From Prostheceraeus crozeri (taxonomy: Eukaryota > Platyhelminthes > Polycladida > Euryleptidae), in the NCBI GenBank assembly GCA_907163375.1, contig CAJQUW010007530.1, positions 310,001-374,000 on the forward strand: 64,000 bases of DNA, written 5' to 3'. A program made the translations under genes and the position numbers. The notes below the pieces were generated by a model. It ran no database searches, was not told the origin of the DNA, and was given only the letters and a program-made list of their open reading frames with translations. Of the stretch, positions 52,815 through 61,823 are shown one piece after another. Position 1 is the stretch's first letter. Every line of letters starts with the position of its first letter.

Positions 52815-53507
52815 TTAATAGTCTGAGAACATGTATTTCTTGGGAGGAGCTGTTTTACGTTTTCCTTTTACTAGTTTTAGTGGTGGTGTAGATCTACGTC
52901 GAGTTCTTCCTCTTGTTTGCTTAGTGAGTGTGGGAGGGGATGTAGCAGGTGACGTTTTAAACCAATTTGTTGGCATTTTCATCGTCTGAAGCATTGGAGC
53001 AGTAGCCACTGTTGAATCAAGTTCTTTCAATGTCTCATTATTCAAAGCAAATTTTGGTACATTATGCTTTTTCAATAGTTTAAGAAAGTATGACCAACCA
53101 GGTGGAACATAGCCCTGACGGCGCTTTCTACGTGTCGCATACTGAATCAAGTCTTCATAACGTGAAGCATCAATCACTTTATTTTCATCTGTAATGATTT
53201 CTCCTCTATCATTTACATTGAGATGGGGCTCAATACTATTGAAAAGAGATATGGCATGTGCGCGAGATGCTAAAAGTGTAGCAGTCGATACAGAGTCACG
53301 CATCTTATTCTTCAAGTTTTTTAATTGCTCAACAGTTTCCGATTGTAATAATACAGCACGATGTGGATCTTTGATGTGAACATTTTGCTGATAATCTATT
53401 TCTTTCCTATACATTTGATTTGCAAGAGGTTGCTTTACTTGCTGTATGGCAGTCAATTGTACATATTCATCCTGAGGAATAACAATCATGCGAGAATAAG
53501 AACTCAT
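52815..53507 (-). CDS. Polinton virion-associated protein, unknown function
   Basis: 230 residues. N-terminus MSSYSRMIVIPQDEYVQLTA, then QPLANQMYRKEIDYQQ, a likely helical region; C-terminus basic (TRGRTRRRS, KGKRKTAPPKKY). VIPxxEY-type starts recur in proteins next to the ATPase in Polintons, as I recall. It overlaps the ATPase end by four bases (ATGA). Likely a virion or core component; not proven. Confidence 0.55.
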   Translation of the reverse strand: MSSYSRMIVIPQDEYVQLTAIQQVKQPLANQMYRKEIDYQQNVHIKDPHRAVLLQSETVEQLKNLKNKMRDSVSTATLLASRAHAISLFNSIEPHLNVNDRGEIITDENKVIDASRYEDLIQYATRRKRRQGYVPPGWSYFLKLLKKHNVPKFALNNETLKELDSTVATAPMLQTMKMPTNWFKTSPATSPPTLTKQTRGRTRRRSTPPLKLVKGKRKTAPPKKYMFSDY

Positions 53508-54169
53508 AGTTTGTAGATAATCATGGGAGTTTTCAAAATATCACTTCGAAATCTAAATTCTTCCGGACACTCTTGCGTAAAGTCAATGAATAAGTAACCG
53601 TATGGTTTTTCAGTAGCTGCTTGAAAAATTTCAATTAAGGCTTTTGATCCTCTGGGTGCAACTTGTCGCGCTAAAATTTCAAATTGACTTTTATCTCGCG
53701 GATTCTTGAAAATAGCATAATAGTGTGTATTCAGGTTTCGTGTACGAGCTTCTTTTCCATCAGGAAACAAATTTTGTGTGATATAGATGACAAAGCACCT
53801 TTTATGATGTGCTGCGCGAGTGACCATATCTGTAACATCTTTTGAATTCTTACTTTCTTTTAATAAATCATCCAATACAACAACATCATTAGACTGAAGT
53901 TTATCCACTGGAATAATTCCTTCATGTCGAATAAAGTTGCAACTTTGCAATTCCTGAAACAGCGACGGTTGATAAATACCATAACACCAAATCACTCGAT
54001 TGATAGGTTCCTTAAACAACTCCCTTCTTTTATCCAATAAATTCAGCGTGAAAACAGTTTTACCTGCATGAGATGGACCTGATACAGACAGAACTTTATC
54101 ACATTGAAGTCTGAAATCCATTATAATACTTTGAGATTCAACATTTGCATAATTAACGTCTAGAGCCAA
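53504..54169 (-). CDS. Genome-packaging ATPase (FtsK/HerA, A32-like) of the Polinton
   Basis: 221 residues. Walker A at residues 31-38 (GPSHAGKT) and Walker B at 95-102 (DVVVLDDL). A CFVIYITQNLFPDG stretch carries the sensor-like TQNLF motif and is followed by RNLNTHYYAIFKNPRDKSQF, all typical of the A32-like ATPases that pump DNA into capsids. It overlaps neighbours on both sides by 4 and 17 bases. Appears whole. Confidence 0.9.
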   Translation of the reverse strand: MALDVNYANVESQSIIMDFRLQCDKVLSVSGPSHAGKTVFTLNLLDKRRELFKEPINRVIWCYGIYQPSLFQELQSCNFIRHEGIIPVDKLQSNDVVVLDDLLKESKNSKDVTDMVTRAAHHKRCFVIYITQNLFPDGKEARTRNLNTHYYAIFKNPRDKSQFEILARQVAPRGSKALIEIFQAATEKPYGYLFIDFTQECPEEFRFRSDILKTPMIIYKL

Positions 54170-54518
54170 AGATATTACCCAATACGTTGCCCACGATAGG
54201 AGCTAGCATCGGTAGTACCGCTGAAAGGAAACCGCCCTTTTGTGTTAGAGTTTCCCTGTTTCTTTGAAGGGTGACTTTAGGATTGGAGATGAAACGCAAT
54301 TTCGTAGCATATCGCTTAAGTAACTTTCGGTGTTTTGGTGCTAATTTCTTCGTCCTCAACTTTCTCACATGAGAAATAATTTCACGAATGAATTTATCGT
54401 TAGCATATCGTATAGCATTGTATCGCTGATTTGCTTTCATTCGTCGGAGAGCTTGAATGGCTGAAGAAAACTTTGAAGACTTTTGACTTTTACGCTTCGT
54501 CATTTTACGTTTCGCCAT
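54153..54518 (-). CDS. Basic core protein with GGFLSAVLPMLAPIVG tail
   Basis: 121 residues. Very basic N-terminus (KRKMTKRKSQKSSK), a helical middle (NDKFIREIISHVRKLRTKKL) and a C-terminal TQKGGFLSAVLPMLAPIVGN hydrophobic segment. A QxGGFL...LAPI motif recurs in small Polinton proteins and recalls the processed region of adenovirus pVI. It overlaps the ATPase by 17 bases. Likely a virion core or capsid-linked protein. Confidence 0.65.
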   Translation of the reverse strand: MAKRKMTKRKSQKSSKFSSAIQALRRMKANQRYNAIRYANDKFIREIISHVRKLRTKKLAPKHRKLLKRYATKLRFISNPKVTLQRNRETLTQKGGFLSAVLPMLAPIVGNVLGNIFGSRR

Positions 54519-54569
54519 TTTTCGTGTTAGTCTTTGCTAAAACCTGTCTTTACCACATTTGCATAGGTA

Positions 54570-54899
54570 CTAACTATTGCGGCATAAGTGGGACTCGAAA
54601 TGAGCAATATCACAGTGGTTACATTTGCAAAGTTGAATGCAATTACGTATGAAACAGAGTTGACAAAAAGCGTGCTTACATCTCTTGAAGATGCGCTTTT
54701 CATTTCCATCCTTTCGCTTACATACATCACAACACAAAGTTTCACCGTTACTGATGTCTATAGCAAGTCTTTTTGAAGATATGAATTTGCTAGCCTTTTC
54801 TAAATAATAGACGCATGTACAGAAGGAATATACTTCGAGAGTGAGCAGACATAGCTCGAAAACCAGTTGTGCTACAATCAAGTACCACTGCATTTTCAA
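54570..54899 (-). CDS. Membrane-anchored RING-finger protein of the Polinton
   Basis: 109 residues. An N-terminal hydrophobic segment (residues 5-32, WYLIVAQLVFELCLLTLEVY) could be a membrane anchor. A C3HC4 RING follows: Cys57, Cys60, Cys74, His76, Cys79, Cys82, Cys93, Cys96, with normal RING spacing. This suggests a ubiquitin E3 ligase at a membrane, which in DNA viruses often counters host defence or aids assembly. The gene overlaps the next upstream one by four bases (ATGA). Confidence 0.65.
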   Translation of the reverse strand: MKMQWYLIVAQLVFELCLLTLEVYSFCTCVYYLEKASKFISSKRLAIDISNGETLCCDVCKRKDGNEKRIFKRCKHAFCQLCFIRNCIQLCKCNHCDIAHFESHLCRNS

Positions 54900-55306
54900 T
54901 TTTTCTTTATGGAAAGTTGAATGTGAATATCTGAAATCGCTTCAATCACTAGACTGCTACCATGATGGTTAAATGCGTTAAGACGTTCAGCAATTTTTAT
55001 CATAAGTCTTTTAAAAAATTCTTCGGGGTGATCTACCACTTCCATTGAATAAGAAGCAAAATAGAAAAAGCGACTTTCCACCTCTTCCTTTCCAAAATGA
55101 CTAAACTTAATTTTCGCAACTAATCGCGCCATGACAATGCTATCAGAGAATGTATTCATTAACTCTAGAAATAGAGTGCTAGCATCATCGACCACTGCTT
55201 CGATGTCGGTCTCATCTTTATGAAAATTTATCACATAATCTTGAACAGCTCCTTTTAAACTTTGCCTATGAAAATGTAATGTTCCGCACTCGTTTGAGAA
55301 AGACAT
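54896..55306 (-). CDS. Polinton protein resembling the N-terminal region of Polinton polymerases
   Basis: 136 residues. It ends HHGSSLVIEAISDIHIQLSI, preceded by FFKRLMIKIAERLNAF. In many Polintons a segment FxxxIxxxIxxFxxNGSGWxxxxIxxLxIxI is found at the N-terminus of the polymerase or in an associated protein; here it is a stand-alone gene far from the polymerase. Function unknown. The likeness is by memory of the pattern and needs a profile search. Confidence 0.45.
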   Translation of the reverse strand: MSFSNECGTLHFHRQSLKGAVQDYVINFHKDETDIEAVVDDASTLFLELMNTFSDSIVMARLVAKIKFSHFGKEEVESRFFYFASYSMEVVDHPEEFFKRLMIKIAERLNAFNHHGSSLVIEAISDIHIQLSIKKN

Positions 55307-55390
55307 GATCGCCCTTTATCTAACCCATCCATTGCATGAAAACAACTCTTCTCATAGTAACATTTATTGAATAACGGTAACAAGCATGCA

Positions 55391-55921
55391 TTATAAATCA
55401 ATGGTTTGAAAGAGATAAAATAGATACAGCTGGTAACTATCATACAGCGAGCAATGATAACCATACAGGACTTTGGGAGTGCTGAGGTAAGGAGGAAAGA
55501 AGCATTGGTTATGAACGTAGCTACTACAACGAACAGACAAAGTAGGAACGGACAAATCCTTGAAACGTTTCGTGACTTCATGGTAGTGTTGATTCACTCT
55601 ACTATCCCAAGGTGGGAGCAAAATATCATCAATGATTAGATTGGGAAATACTTTCCTCTCCTTACCAGGATTATTACAAAAGATGCGTATAACCTTGAAA
55701 GCAGCTAACCATCGTTTAAAGTCAATAAGAAGAGCACTCTCACAAGAAAAGCCATAGTCTTGCAAATATTTCAGATTAAGTCCATGAATGTGTTTTCTCG
55801 CCCATTGATCAACATTGGGATTGCAGTTGGCATGTTGATGATAGACACTAACAATCTGATATGTCCAATTGTTCATAGCAATAGCACTGAGCTCCTGTAC
55901 AGGTTCACCCTCACAATCCAT
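55391..55921 (-). CDS. Exonuclease-like Polinton protein (possible DEDD type)
   Basis: 176 residues. Starts MDCEGEPVQELSAIAMNNWT; DCEG-x-P at the start of a beta strand recalls the DxE motif of DnaQ-like 3'-5' exonucleases. Later come HIHGLNLKYLQDYG and LLIDFKRWLAAFKVIRIFCN with a plausible second Asp. The region upstream of the ATG is also open and hydrophobic (IIIF), so the real start may be a little earlier. Not an established family member; inference. Confidence 0.4.
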   Translation of the reverse strand: MDCEGEPVQELSAIAMNNWTYQIVSVYHQHANCNPNVDQWARKHIHGLNLKYLQDYGFSCESALLIDFKRWLAAFKVIRIFCNNPGKERKVFPNLIIDDILLPPWDSRVNQHYHEVTKRFKDLSVPTLSVRCSSYVHNQCFFPPYLSTPKVLYGYHCSLYDSYQLYLFYLFQTIDL

Positions 55922-55973
55922 AAAAATAATGATGGAAGCCTAAAACGGAAATTTACACATCTAAGGAAACGTT

Positions 55974-56201
55974 CTATAACATATTACAAAATGAAGAATT
56001 ACATCGATGCTTTTCACGACAAAATACACAAATGATATGATGGCAACGAAGAAGTAAAATGTATCTAATAAGACCACGTCTACGACACTCAAAGCACATA
56101 AGCGAATTGTCATAGGGTAGAGTTAGGAAAGGACTAGTAATTCTCCTTCTTTGATTTGCGTTTTGATGCAGCATTCTTCTCCGACTTGCGCTTCGTACCA
56201 C
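55974..56201 (-). CDS. Small RING-like zinc protein of the Polinton
   Basis: 75 residues. Cys36, Cys39, Cys53, His55, Cys58, Cys61, Cys67 and Cys72 give a C3HC4-like ligand order with a shortened last loop. Basic N-terminus (RRRMLHQNANQRRR). Related in spacing to the RING protein at 54,570, so the two may be diverged paralogues. It could be a small E3-like or zinc-ribbon protein. Confidence 0.55.
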   Translation of the reverse strand: MVRSASRRRMLHQNANQRRRITSPFLTLPYDNSLMCFECRRRGLIRYILLLRCHHIICVFCREKHRCNSSFCNML

Positions 56202-56222
56202 TGTTGTTAAGGATTTGATAAA

Positions 56223-56909
56223 TTATGTCGTCACGTTGGGTGGTTTTGGAATATATAGGATGGATTCCATATGCATGGAGAGAGAGTCTATTTTATTATC
56301 TTTGTGCCGACCATAATATAGCCCATTCACTTTGAAAAGGATATCCCAAGTACCTTCTCCGAGCTCGTCGCATGTGATGGGTGTTGAATGATCTCCCTCC
56401 TTCTTATAGTAAGTGCACCAATGTGATACCGGTAGGCAAATGTGATTACCATCCCAAATCTTTCTATAGGGAGTATCCTTGTCATCTCTCGCCTTCCACT
56501 CTTGAGCAAGAGGAGTAGGAATGTCCATATTTAATGTCACGTACTCCTCAATAATATCAAGTTGGTGGCGAATGTACGGACTCACGGGGATCAGTATGTA
56601 GTCCCCATACTGATTGTGCATTATCTTGACATCCGTGGAAGGGAGCATTCCCGTTTGGAGTACTACGCTATGATCGTCATAACGCAAGACTTGTTTAAAT
56701 TTACGCTGTAGCGGTGTAGGATTATGTACCTTGGTTGTTTCTTCAACACTGGCCTCAGTTGTAGATGATCTGATCGTAGCGAACCTTGTAACGTTTGACC
56801 GCCATTTTGTCCTACTAGTGCAGCAGATGGAGTAGATGCCTGAAAATGAAAAAGATTGTATTAAGTTTACGTTCAAGGGAGGAGAGGGATGAAAGTAGCG
56901 ACTTACCAT
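56223..56909 (-). CDS. Right-end Polinton gene, start codon followed by an intron; possible ssDNA-binding protein
   Basis: The long minus-strand frame contains VLRYDDHSVVLQTGMLPSTD, ILIPVSPYIRHQLDIIEEYV and, near the end, GEGTWDILFKVNGLYYGRHK. That last part resembles a beta-rich fold of viral single-strand-binding proteins, but only weakly. At 56,907-56,909 an ATG is followed at once by GTAAGTCGC; the matching acceptor TTTTCATTTTCAG ends at 56,840, giving a 67-bp intron as in the polymerase leader. Which frame is read after the intron is unclear. Confidence 0.45.
   Translation of the reverse strand: MVSRYFHPSPPLNVNLIQSFSFSGIYSICCTSRTKWRSNVTRFATIRSSTTEASVEETTKVHNPTPLQRKFKQVLRYDDHSVVLQTGMLPSTDVKIMHNQYGDYILIPVSPYIRHQLDIIEEYVTLNMDIPTPLAQEWKARDDKDTPYRKIWDGNHICLPVSHWCTYYKKEGDHSTPITCDELGEGTWDILFKVNGLYYGRHKDNKIDSLSMHMESILYIPKPPNVTT
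56840..56906 (-). other. Candidate 67-bp intron directly after the ATG
   Basis: Minus strand: ATG, then GTAAGTCGCTAC ... TTTTCATTTTCAG, then GCATCTACTCC. Same length and same flanking words as the intron at 40,936-41,002. Confidence 0.6.
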
Positions 56910-57007
56910 TTTAGTTGGATAATAGAATAGAGAGAGAGAGAGAAAATGTGCGTCCGTCACTCGTGTGATTCAACGATGGAATGATTCTCACTGTGGAAGG
57001 CTCGCTA

Positions 57008-57015
57008 TTTATATA
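57008..57015 (-). promoter_or_regulatory. TATA box of the right-end minus-strand transcript
   Basis: TATATAAA on the minus strand, about 100 bp upstream of the start codon at 56,909; the same octamer as at 36,591 and 38,640. Confidence 0.6.
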
Positions 57016-57134
57016 GAAATGCTTGATTCTCATTGGATGATGATCCTCATTGGACAATAACATCAAGCTGATTCCAAATCTGGCCTCCGTTTACCAATCC
57101 GAGCCTTCATTCGCCCGCTGGAGTTGTTTCTTGG

Positions 57135-57605
57135 GAAATTCTAACTCTGTCGTTTTTCGTCAATCTCCCAAAATCTTAAATGGCGTCTTACATCTAAACG
57201 AAGACAGATATGAACAATCCGTTTCTTTCACCGAATTTGTCTCACTCTTAGCTTTCAAACGAGCTATTGCACGACTTTCTACGATCTCTAGAACCAAAGT
57301 TGGAAGGTCGGTGCCGGGGGGGGGGACGTCAGCGGAACTTTTTCTCTCCGATTGACTTGAAACTCACCATACCGATGCAGAATTTCACGCTGAATCCGAA
57401 TCTGAAATCCGTTTTCCCATCCGATGGTTCGTTTTGGCGCTATATCCCAAAACGACCAAAATTTTAACTCTGTCGTTTTTCGCCAATGTCCCAAAATCTT
57501 AAATGGCGTCTCACATCTAAACGAAGACAGATATGAACAAGCCGATTCTTTCAGTGAATTTGTCTCACTCTTAGCTTTCAAACGAGCTATTGCACGACAA
57601 AATCC
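57135..57605. repeat. Subterminal tandem repeat inside the right end
   Basis: A block of about 135 bp (AACTCTGTCGTTTTTCG ... GAGCTATTGCACGAC) occurs at 57,142-57,281 and 57,464-57,600, about 320 bp apart. Both copies contain CCAAAATCTTAAATGGCGTC. Between them lies a run of G (57,315-57,325). Confidence 0.85.
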
Positions 57606-57649
57606 GTCCACTGAAAGCCAAGATCGAAACTAGCTCTCCCGAGGGGGGG

Positions 57650-58571
57650 GGTCCGTGAAATTTGATGAAACAAACTTTGGTGAAGGTCCCAGGTCGAAAT
57701 GACACACTTTGGAAAATTTTCAAAATTTTACCCATACAAAGACACTCTGACACTTAGGATTTTTTCAGGTGAGCTCCGACCTAAAATCTTGTAACAGCTC
57801 TAACTTTTGAACGCCTGGTCCGATTGACTCGCGGCAAAAATGTCGTCGAGCAGTTTTTTCTCCTCTTTCAAACGAGTAGCTGTAAGACAAAATCCGTCCA
57901 CTAGAACCAAAGTTAGAAGATTGCTGTCGGGGGGGGTCAGTGAAATTTGATGAAAAATGTTTTGGTGAAGGTCCCAGGTCGAAATGACACACTTTGGAAA
58001 ATTTTCAAAATTTTACCCATACAAAGACACTCTGACACTTAGGATTTTTTCAGGTGAGCTCCGACCTAAAATCTTGTAACAGCTCTAACTTTTGAACGCC
58101 TGGTCCGATTGACTCGCGGCAAAAATGTCGTCGAGCACTTTTTTCTCCTCTTTCAAACGAGTAGCTGTAAGACAAAATCCGTCCACTAGAACCAAAGTTA
58201 GAAGATTGCTGTCGGGGGGGGTCAGTGAAATTTGATGAAAAATGTTTTGGTGAAGGTCCCAGGTCGAAATGACACACTTTACAAAATTTTCAAAATTTTA
58301 CCCATACAAAGCCACTCTGACACTTGAGATTTTTTTCAGGTGAGCTACGACAGTCCACCCTCCCAACCTGGCCGGCACACCACGCCAACCTGGACAGCAC
58401 ATCACCGCGCGCTACGACGGCCGGCCAGAGGGGGGGGACGTCAGACTCGAAGCAACACGGCGGCACACCACGACCGACTCGACGGACAGGAGGGGGGGAC
58501 GTCAGACTCGAAGCAACACGGCGGCACACCACGACCGACTCGACGGACAGGAGGGGAGTTTACTTACAACT
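57650..58571. repeat. Polinton right terminal inverted repeat, compound
   Basis: Mirror of 35,318-36,280. The 285-bp unit recurs with AGGTGAGCTCCGACC at about 57,766 and 58,051 and AGGTGAGCTACGACAG at 58,337, followed by the GC-rich 63-bp units and the terminus GTTTACTTACAACT. Confidence 0.9.
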
Positions 58572-58577
58572 GCCACT
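58572..58577. repeat. Polinton target-site duplication, right
   Basis: GCCACT, identical to 35,312-35,317. Confidence 0.9.
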
Positions 58578-58870
58578 AACTCATGCTCATTGATCCATAT
58601 TCACATAATTTGTGAAAGATTTCTATATAAATATCGGGCAAAAATACAACACCGATTTCCAGACATTTTTGCAGTAACCCTGTTTTTCGGAATAAAAATT
58701 CAAAAAATATCAAATTTTTGTAGATGTTGTACGATGCTTGTATGCATTCATCTGAACAAATCATTGCCAATTATTTTTCAAGAACACCGTCAAGTTAACT
58801 GCTAAATGGAAAACAATTTGATAGTAGCTAGGTTGATTTTATGATATTGCTTGCTGAAAAGTTTCATCGA
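58578..58870. other. Host flank, nothing recognised
   Basis: AT-rich sequence directly to the right of the Polinton; short ORFs only. Confidence 0.5.
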
Positions 58871-58874
58871 AAAT

Positions 58875-60925
58875 CGTCATTCCACGACGTCATTTAACTA
58901 CTTCTTAATATAGCATCGGTCACAATCAAGATAATTGCTTTATACTACAAACCTAATTGCTTTAAACATATGTCATGCCATAGACCGTACCAGTTGTACA
59001 GCTGATTGACTCACTTGTCATCTAAAGGAAAATCGAAATCGTCATTCCGCGGCAAAATAATTAATGTCACGGAATGTCGAATAATTTTGTGACACTACAA
59101 TTGGCTTTTTCAGACTCAAATCAAGCCTGCACGAAACTCAAACGCCAGTGTGCATGTCACAGATGACTGATATGGCAAGTAGATGTCATAGCATAGGTGT
59201 GTGCGTGGGAAGAAATATCCCGACACTCGACATTTTTCAGCTCTACTTCATTCCCTCAATTTCAAGCTGACTATTCATTCAACTGTATAAGCTATTCCCA
59301 ACTCGTCAAAATACCTTTATAACTCTCGTTACCACAAATGCGGTTCAACTGGCTGAAATGGGAAGAAGATGGATTAAATGAAAACTAAGACGATCTAGTA
59401 AAAGGCCCACGTGATGATGCAGAAGCGAGTAGGCCTACAGCAGTTAAGAGTGAAATTGGTCCACCATGCACAAGCGAGGAAGATATAGAAGCAAAGAAGC
59501 AGCTATGATTGGGTACATAAAAATACTTGTAAAATTACAAATTAGTGTCCATGCTGATCCGTCACGAAAACGTGGTCATTTCAATCATGTGTGAGAGATA
59601 GATAATTTCATCACAATTCTGTGGGCCTAATTAATAATTGCATTTCTTCGAGATTTGATTAAACACGTGAAAGAGGACATCCATTTTTACTTCACCTAGA
59701 AAATGCGTTTCTTTAGTTGACCGAATCTCCCGAGTTGGCAGACTCTTCAACATCAAAGAGAATGCGCTGTTCCTTCAGCAACTGATATTATGAAAGCACT
59801 TAATTTAGTATGTCGTTTTTTTATATTGCGCCTGAATTGATTTGATTTTCTTTATTCTTTTGATGAGGAATTACAACGAAGATGGGCAAGAAAATTTTTA
59901 TTTTTAATGTATTACGGTACAATGTTATTTTGTTCGGATACACAGCTTGGCCTCGATTTTAACTTCATTCTTTTTAGCATCATAATGTAGGCCTACCTAT
60001 AAACAGATCGTGCACCCGTAGACAATATCCAGATGATCGTACATGCATCAATGCAAATGCTGAGCTGACAACATCATCTATTGTGTAATCATTTCAATAT
60101 TATTGTAATTCATTTCATTGTGTAGCGAATTTGTGTCAAAAAAGAAGTTAATTTTAGGGAAACCAAAACGTCATTCCATGACATGATTTTTGTAATTACA
60201 TGACAATTGAAAATCTTCAATTTCTTTGAAACATGAAGTGTCTGACATATTATCAACGATATTTAGTTGTAAAGAATGGCTCTGTTTTATCATTTGCTGT
60301 CTGTATAAATAGAAAAGGTTTCATGGAGAGCAGAATTTTTCAAGTGAGTGAAATGATATAATTTTAATGTTTATGAATATTTTGTTGGACTACCAGCAAC
60401 AGTTTATGTAGCCATATAGCATCCAGATGTTGTATATCAACGTGAAAACAACCCTAATGACATCTGTTGTCCTGCAATCACTTCAGTGTGCTCATGGTAT
60501 ACCGATGTTGTGATAAAAAAGAAAGTTATTTATAGGAAACCCAAAACGTCATTCCATGACAATTGAAAATCTTAAATTTCTTCAAGGGAACATCTGACGA
60601 ATAATCGGCAATGCGTAGTTGTAAAGAAGGGCATTGGGGCAACATTCATTGTCTTTACTTTTGGAATAAGTTTTATAGAGAGCAGACTTTTTTAATTCAA
60701 TGACATGATAAAATTTAGGTGTTTCATTTGCAACATTCCACGACAATCATTTTTCTGCAAAAATATCAGGTTAGATGGCTCGTTAACAAAGTAATTGTAC
60801 TTCAGTTTATACAATATGGGCATGCTGTCCAGGAAAATATCTGCGAAGAATTTCTAAAAGCATTGTAAGATGTCATAATATTCGCGTCAAAATAGGTAAG
60901 ATGAGAAAGTCGTCATTCCACGACG
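58875..60925. repeat. Cluster of the short palindromic motif CGTCATTCCRYGACG
   Basis: Near-identical words occur at 58,875 (CGTCATTCCACGACG), 59,040 (CGTCATTCCGCGGC), 59,066 (reverse form GTCACGGAATGTCG), 60,169 and 60,547 (both CGTCATTCCATGAC), 60,734 (CATTCCACGAC) and 60,911 (CGTCATTCCACGACG). Each can fold as a tiny hairpin GTCRT-loop-AYGAC. The copies are 26 bp to about 1.1 kb apart in otherwise different sequence. Confidence 0.7.
60130..60725. repeat. Diverged tandem repeat, period about 377 bp
   Basis: 60,150-60,345 and 60,525-60,725 share, in order, AAACGTCATTCCATGAC, CAATTGAAAATCTT, TAGTTGTAAAGAA and GGAGAGCAGA / TAGAGAGCAGA, with many substitutions and a short deletion. An old tandem duplication. 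Confidence 0.65.
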
Positions 60926-61214
60926 ATAAAAATGGACAACATCAGCACCCAATCAGTAAGCAAATTGTTCATCTCAGAACTTTTATCGATAGAAAAACTT
61001 TTATTATATTAGAACTTGGAATTTGTTGATCGCTTTAAGCTTCCTTGTGTAGGTGGGATATAGTTATGCGCATATATTATTATCGTATCTCAAGGCTATT
61101 ATTACATCAATACCCATTTAGATCATTGAATGATTATCTGTTTTCAATTTGTTTGTATTTAATCGACTTTGAAAATGCAGATAACATTAACATGAATTAA
61201 AGCAGGCCTACAAC

Positions 61215-61245
61215 CAGGGTTGGGTGCGATTAATCGATTAGTCGA
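61215..61245. repeat. Solo hAT left end
   Basis: CAGGGTTGGGTGCGATTAAT followed by CGATTAGTCGA matches the left end of the 5,870 hAT almost exactly. No matching right end (CCAACCCTG) was found downstream in the window, so it is a truncated copy or its partner is outside. Confidence 0.65.
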
Positions 61246-61727
61246 CTTTCTGAAATTCGTACGATAAATCGTGCGATTATTGCATTGTAATAGGTAGCTC
61301 TTGCTTTCATACATGCCTTCATAGGTAGCCTGCCATTCATACATTTCATGCTTGCTATGCGGAATTGAATAATGTCTAATGGCAAAAGTTGACTAAATAA
61401 TGTCTGACGATCAACCGGTATAGAAACGCCAGCCATCGTCCCATCCCTGATCGGCCGGTTTTGATGACGCCGGCCACAAGCCCTGCCCCGGCCGGTTCCA
61501 ACCATGACATATAATTCTCCGTCACGTGTAATATGACCGTCACTCACAATTTGCCTTTAGCTGCATGTGTAGTTTAGCAAGCTCCTCATTGGTTGCCAAT
61601 TGGTTGTCAGTGTGCGTTGCTGCACCTTAATTATGAAGTCACCATCACCATGCCCGGTCATTTCTATTTTGATATGATGATCTTCACTTAAGTTACCATT
61701 CAGCACTAACAAAACACTGCAGTCGGT

Positions 61728-61790
61728 TTCAGACAAGTAACCTGGCAATTGACATAGTTGTCAAATCTCAGCAGATGTAACCACCACGAT
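61728..61790. repeat. Direct repeat, left copy
   Basis: TCAGACAAGTAACCTGGCAA, then TTGACAT, CAAATCTCAGCAGAT and AACCACCA, matches 62,036-62,111 with small changes. The two copies bracket about 245 bp including the tRNA-like sequence. Confidence 0.75.
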
Positions 61791-61823
61791 CGAGGCATGC
61801 ATCGGTTTGTTGTGCTTCATCAG

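Larger units (their letters stand above)
35318..58571. mobile_element. Polinton/Maverick element, 23.25 kb, near-complete fossil
   Basis: Both outer ends read AGTWGTAAGTAAA inward and are bordered by the perfect 6-bp duplication GCCACT. Terminal inverted repeats are about 0.92-0.96 kb. The inside carries the full Polinton core (protein-primed polymerase B, integrase, protease, packaging ATPase, major capsid protein, penton-like proteins) plus accessory genes. Gene blocks: small genes at the left on plus; polymerase on plus; penton-like pair on minus; a PC4-like/TBP-like block on plus; and a long minus block from protease to the right end. By eye it looks close to whole, with roughly two to four breaks. 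Identical duplications and well-matched ends suggest a fairly recent insertion on the scale of this genome. Confidence 0.95.

Noticed and set aside
58875-60925. CRISPR-like array
   Set aside because: Spacing is irregular, the motif is only 14-15 bp and appears in both orientations; the genome is eukaryotic.
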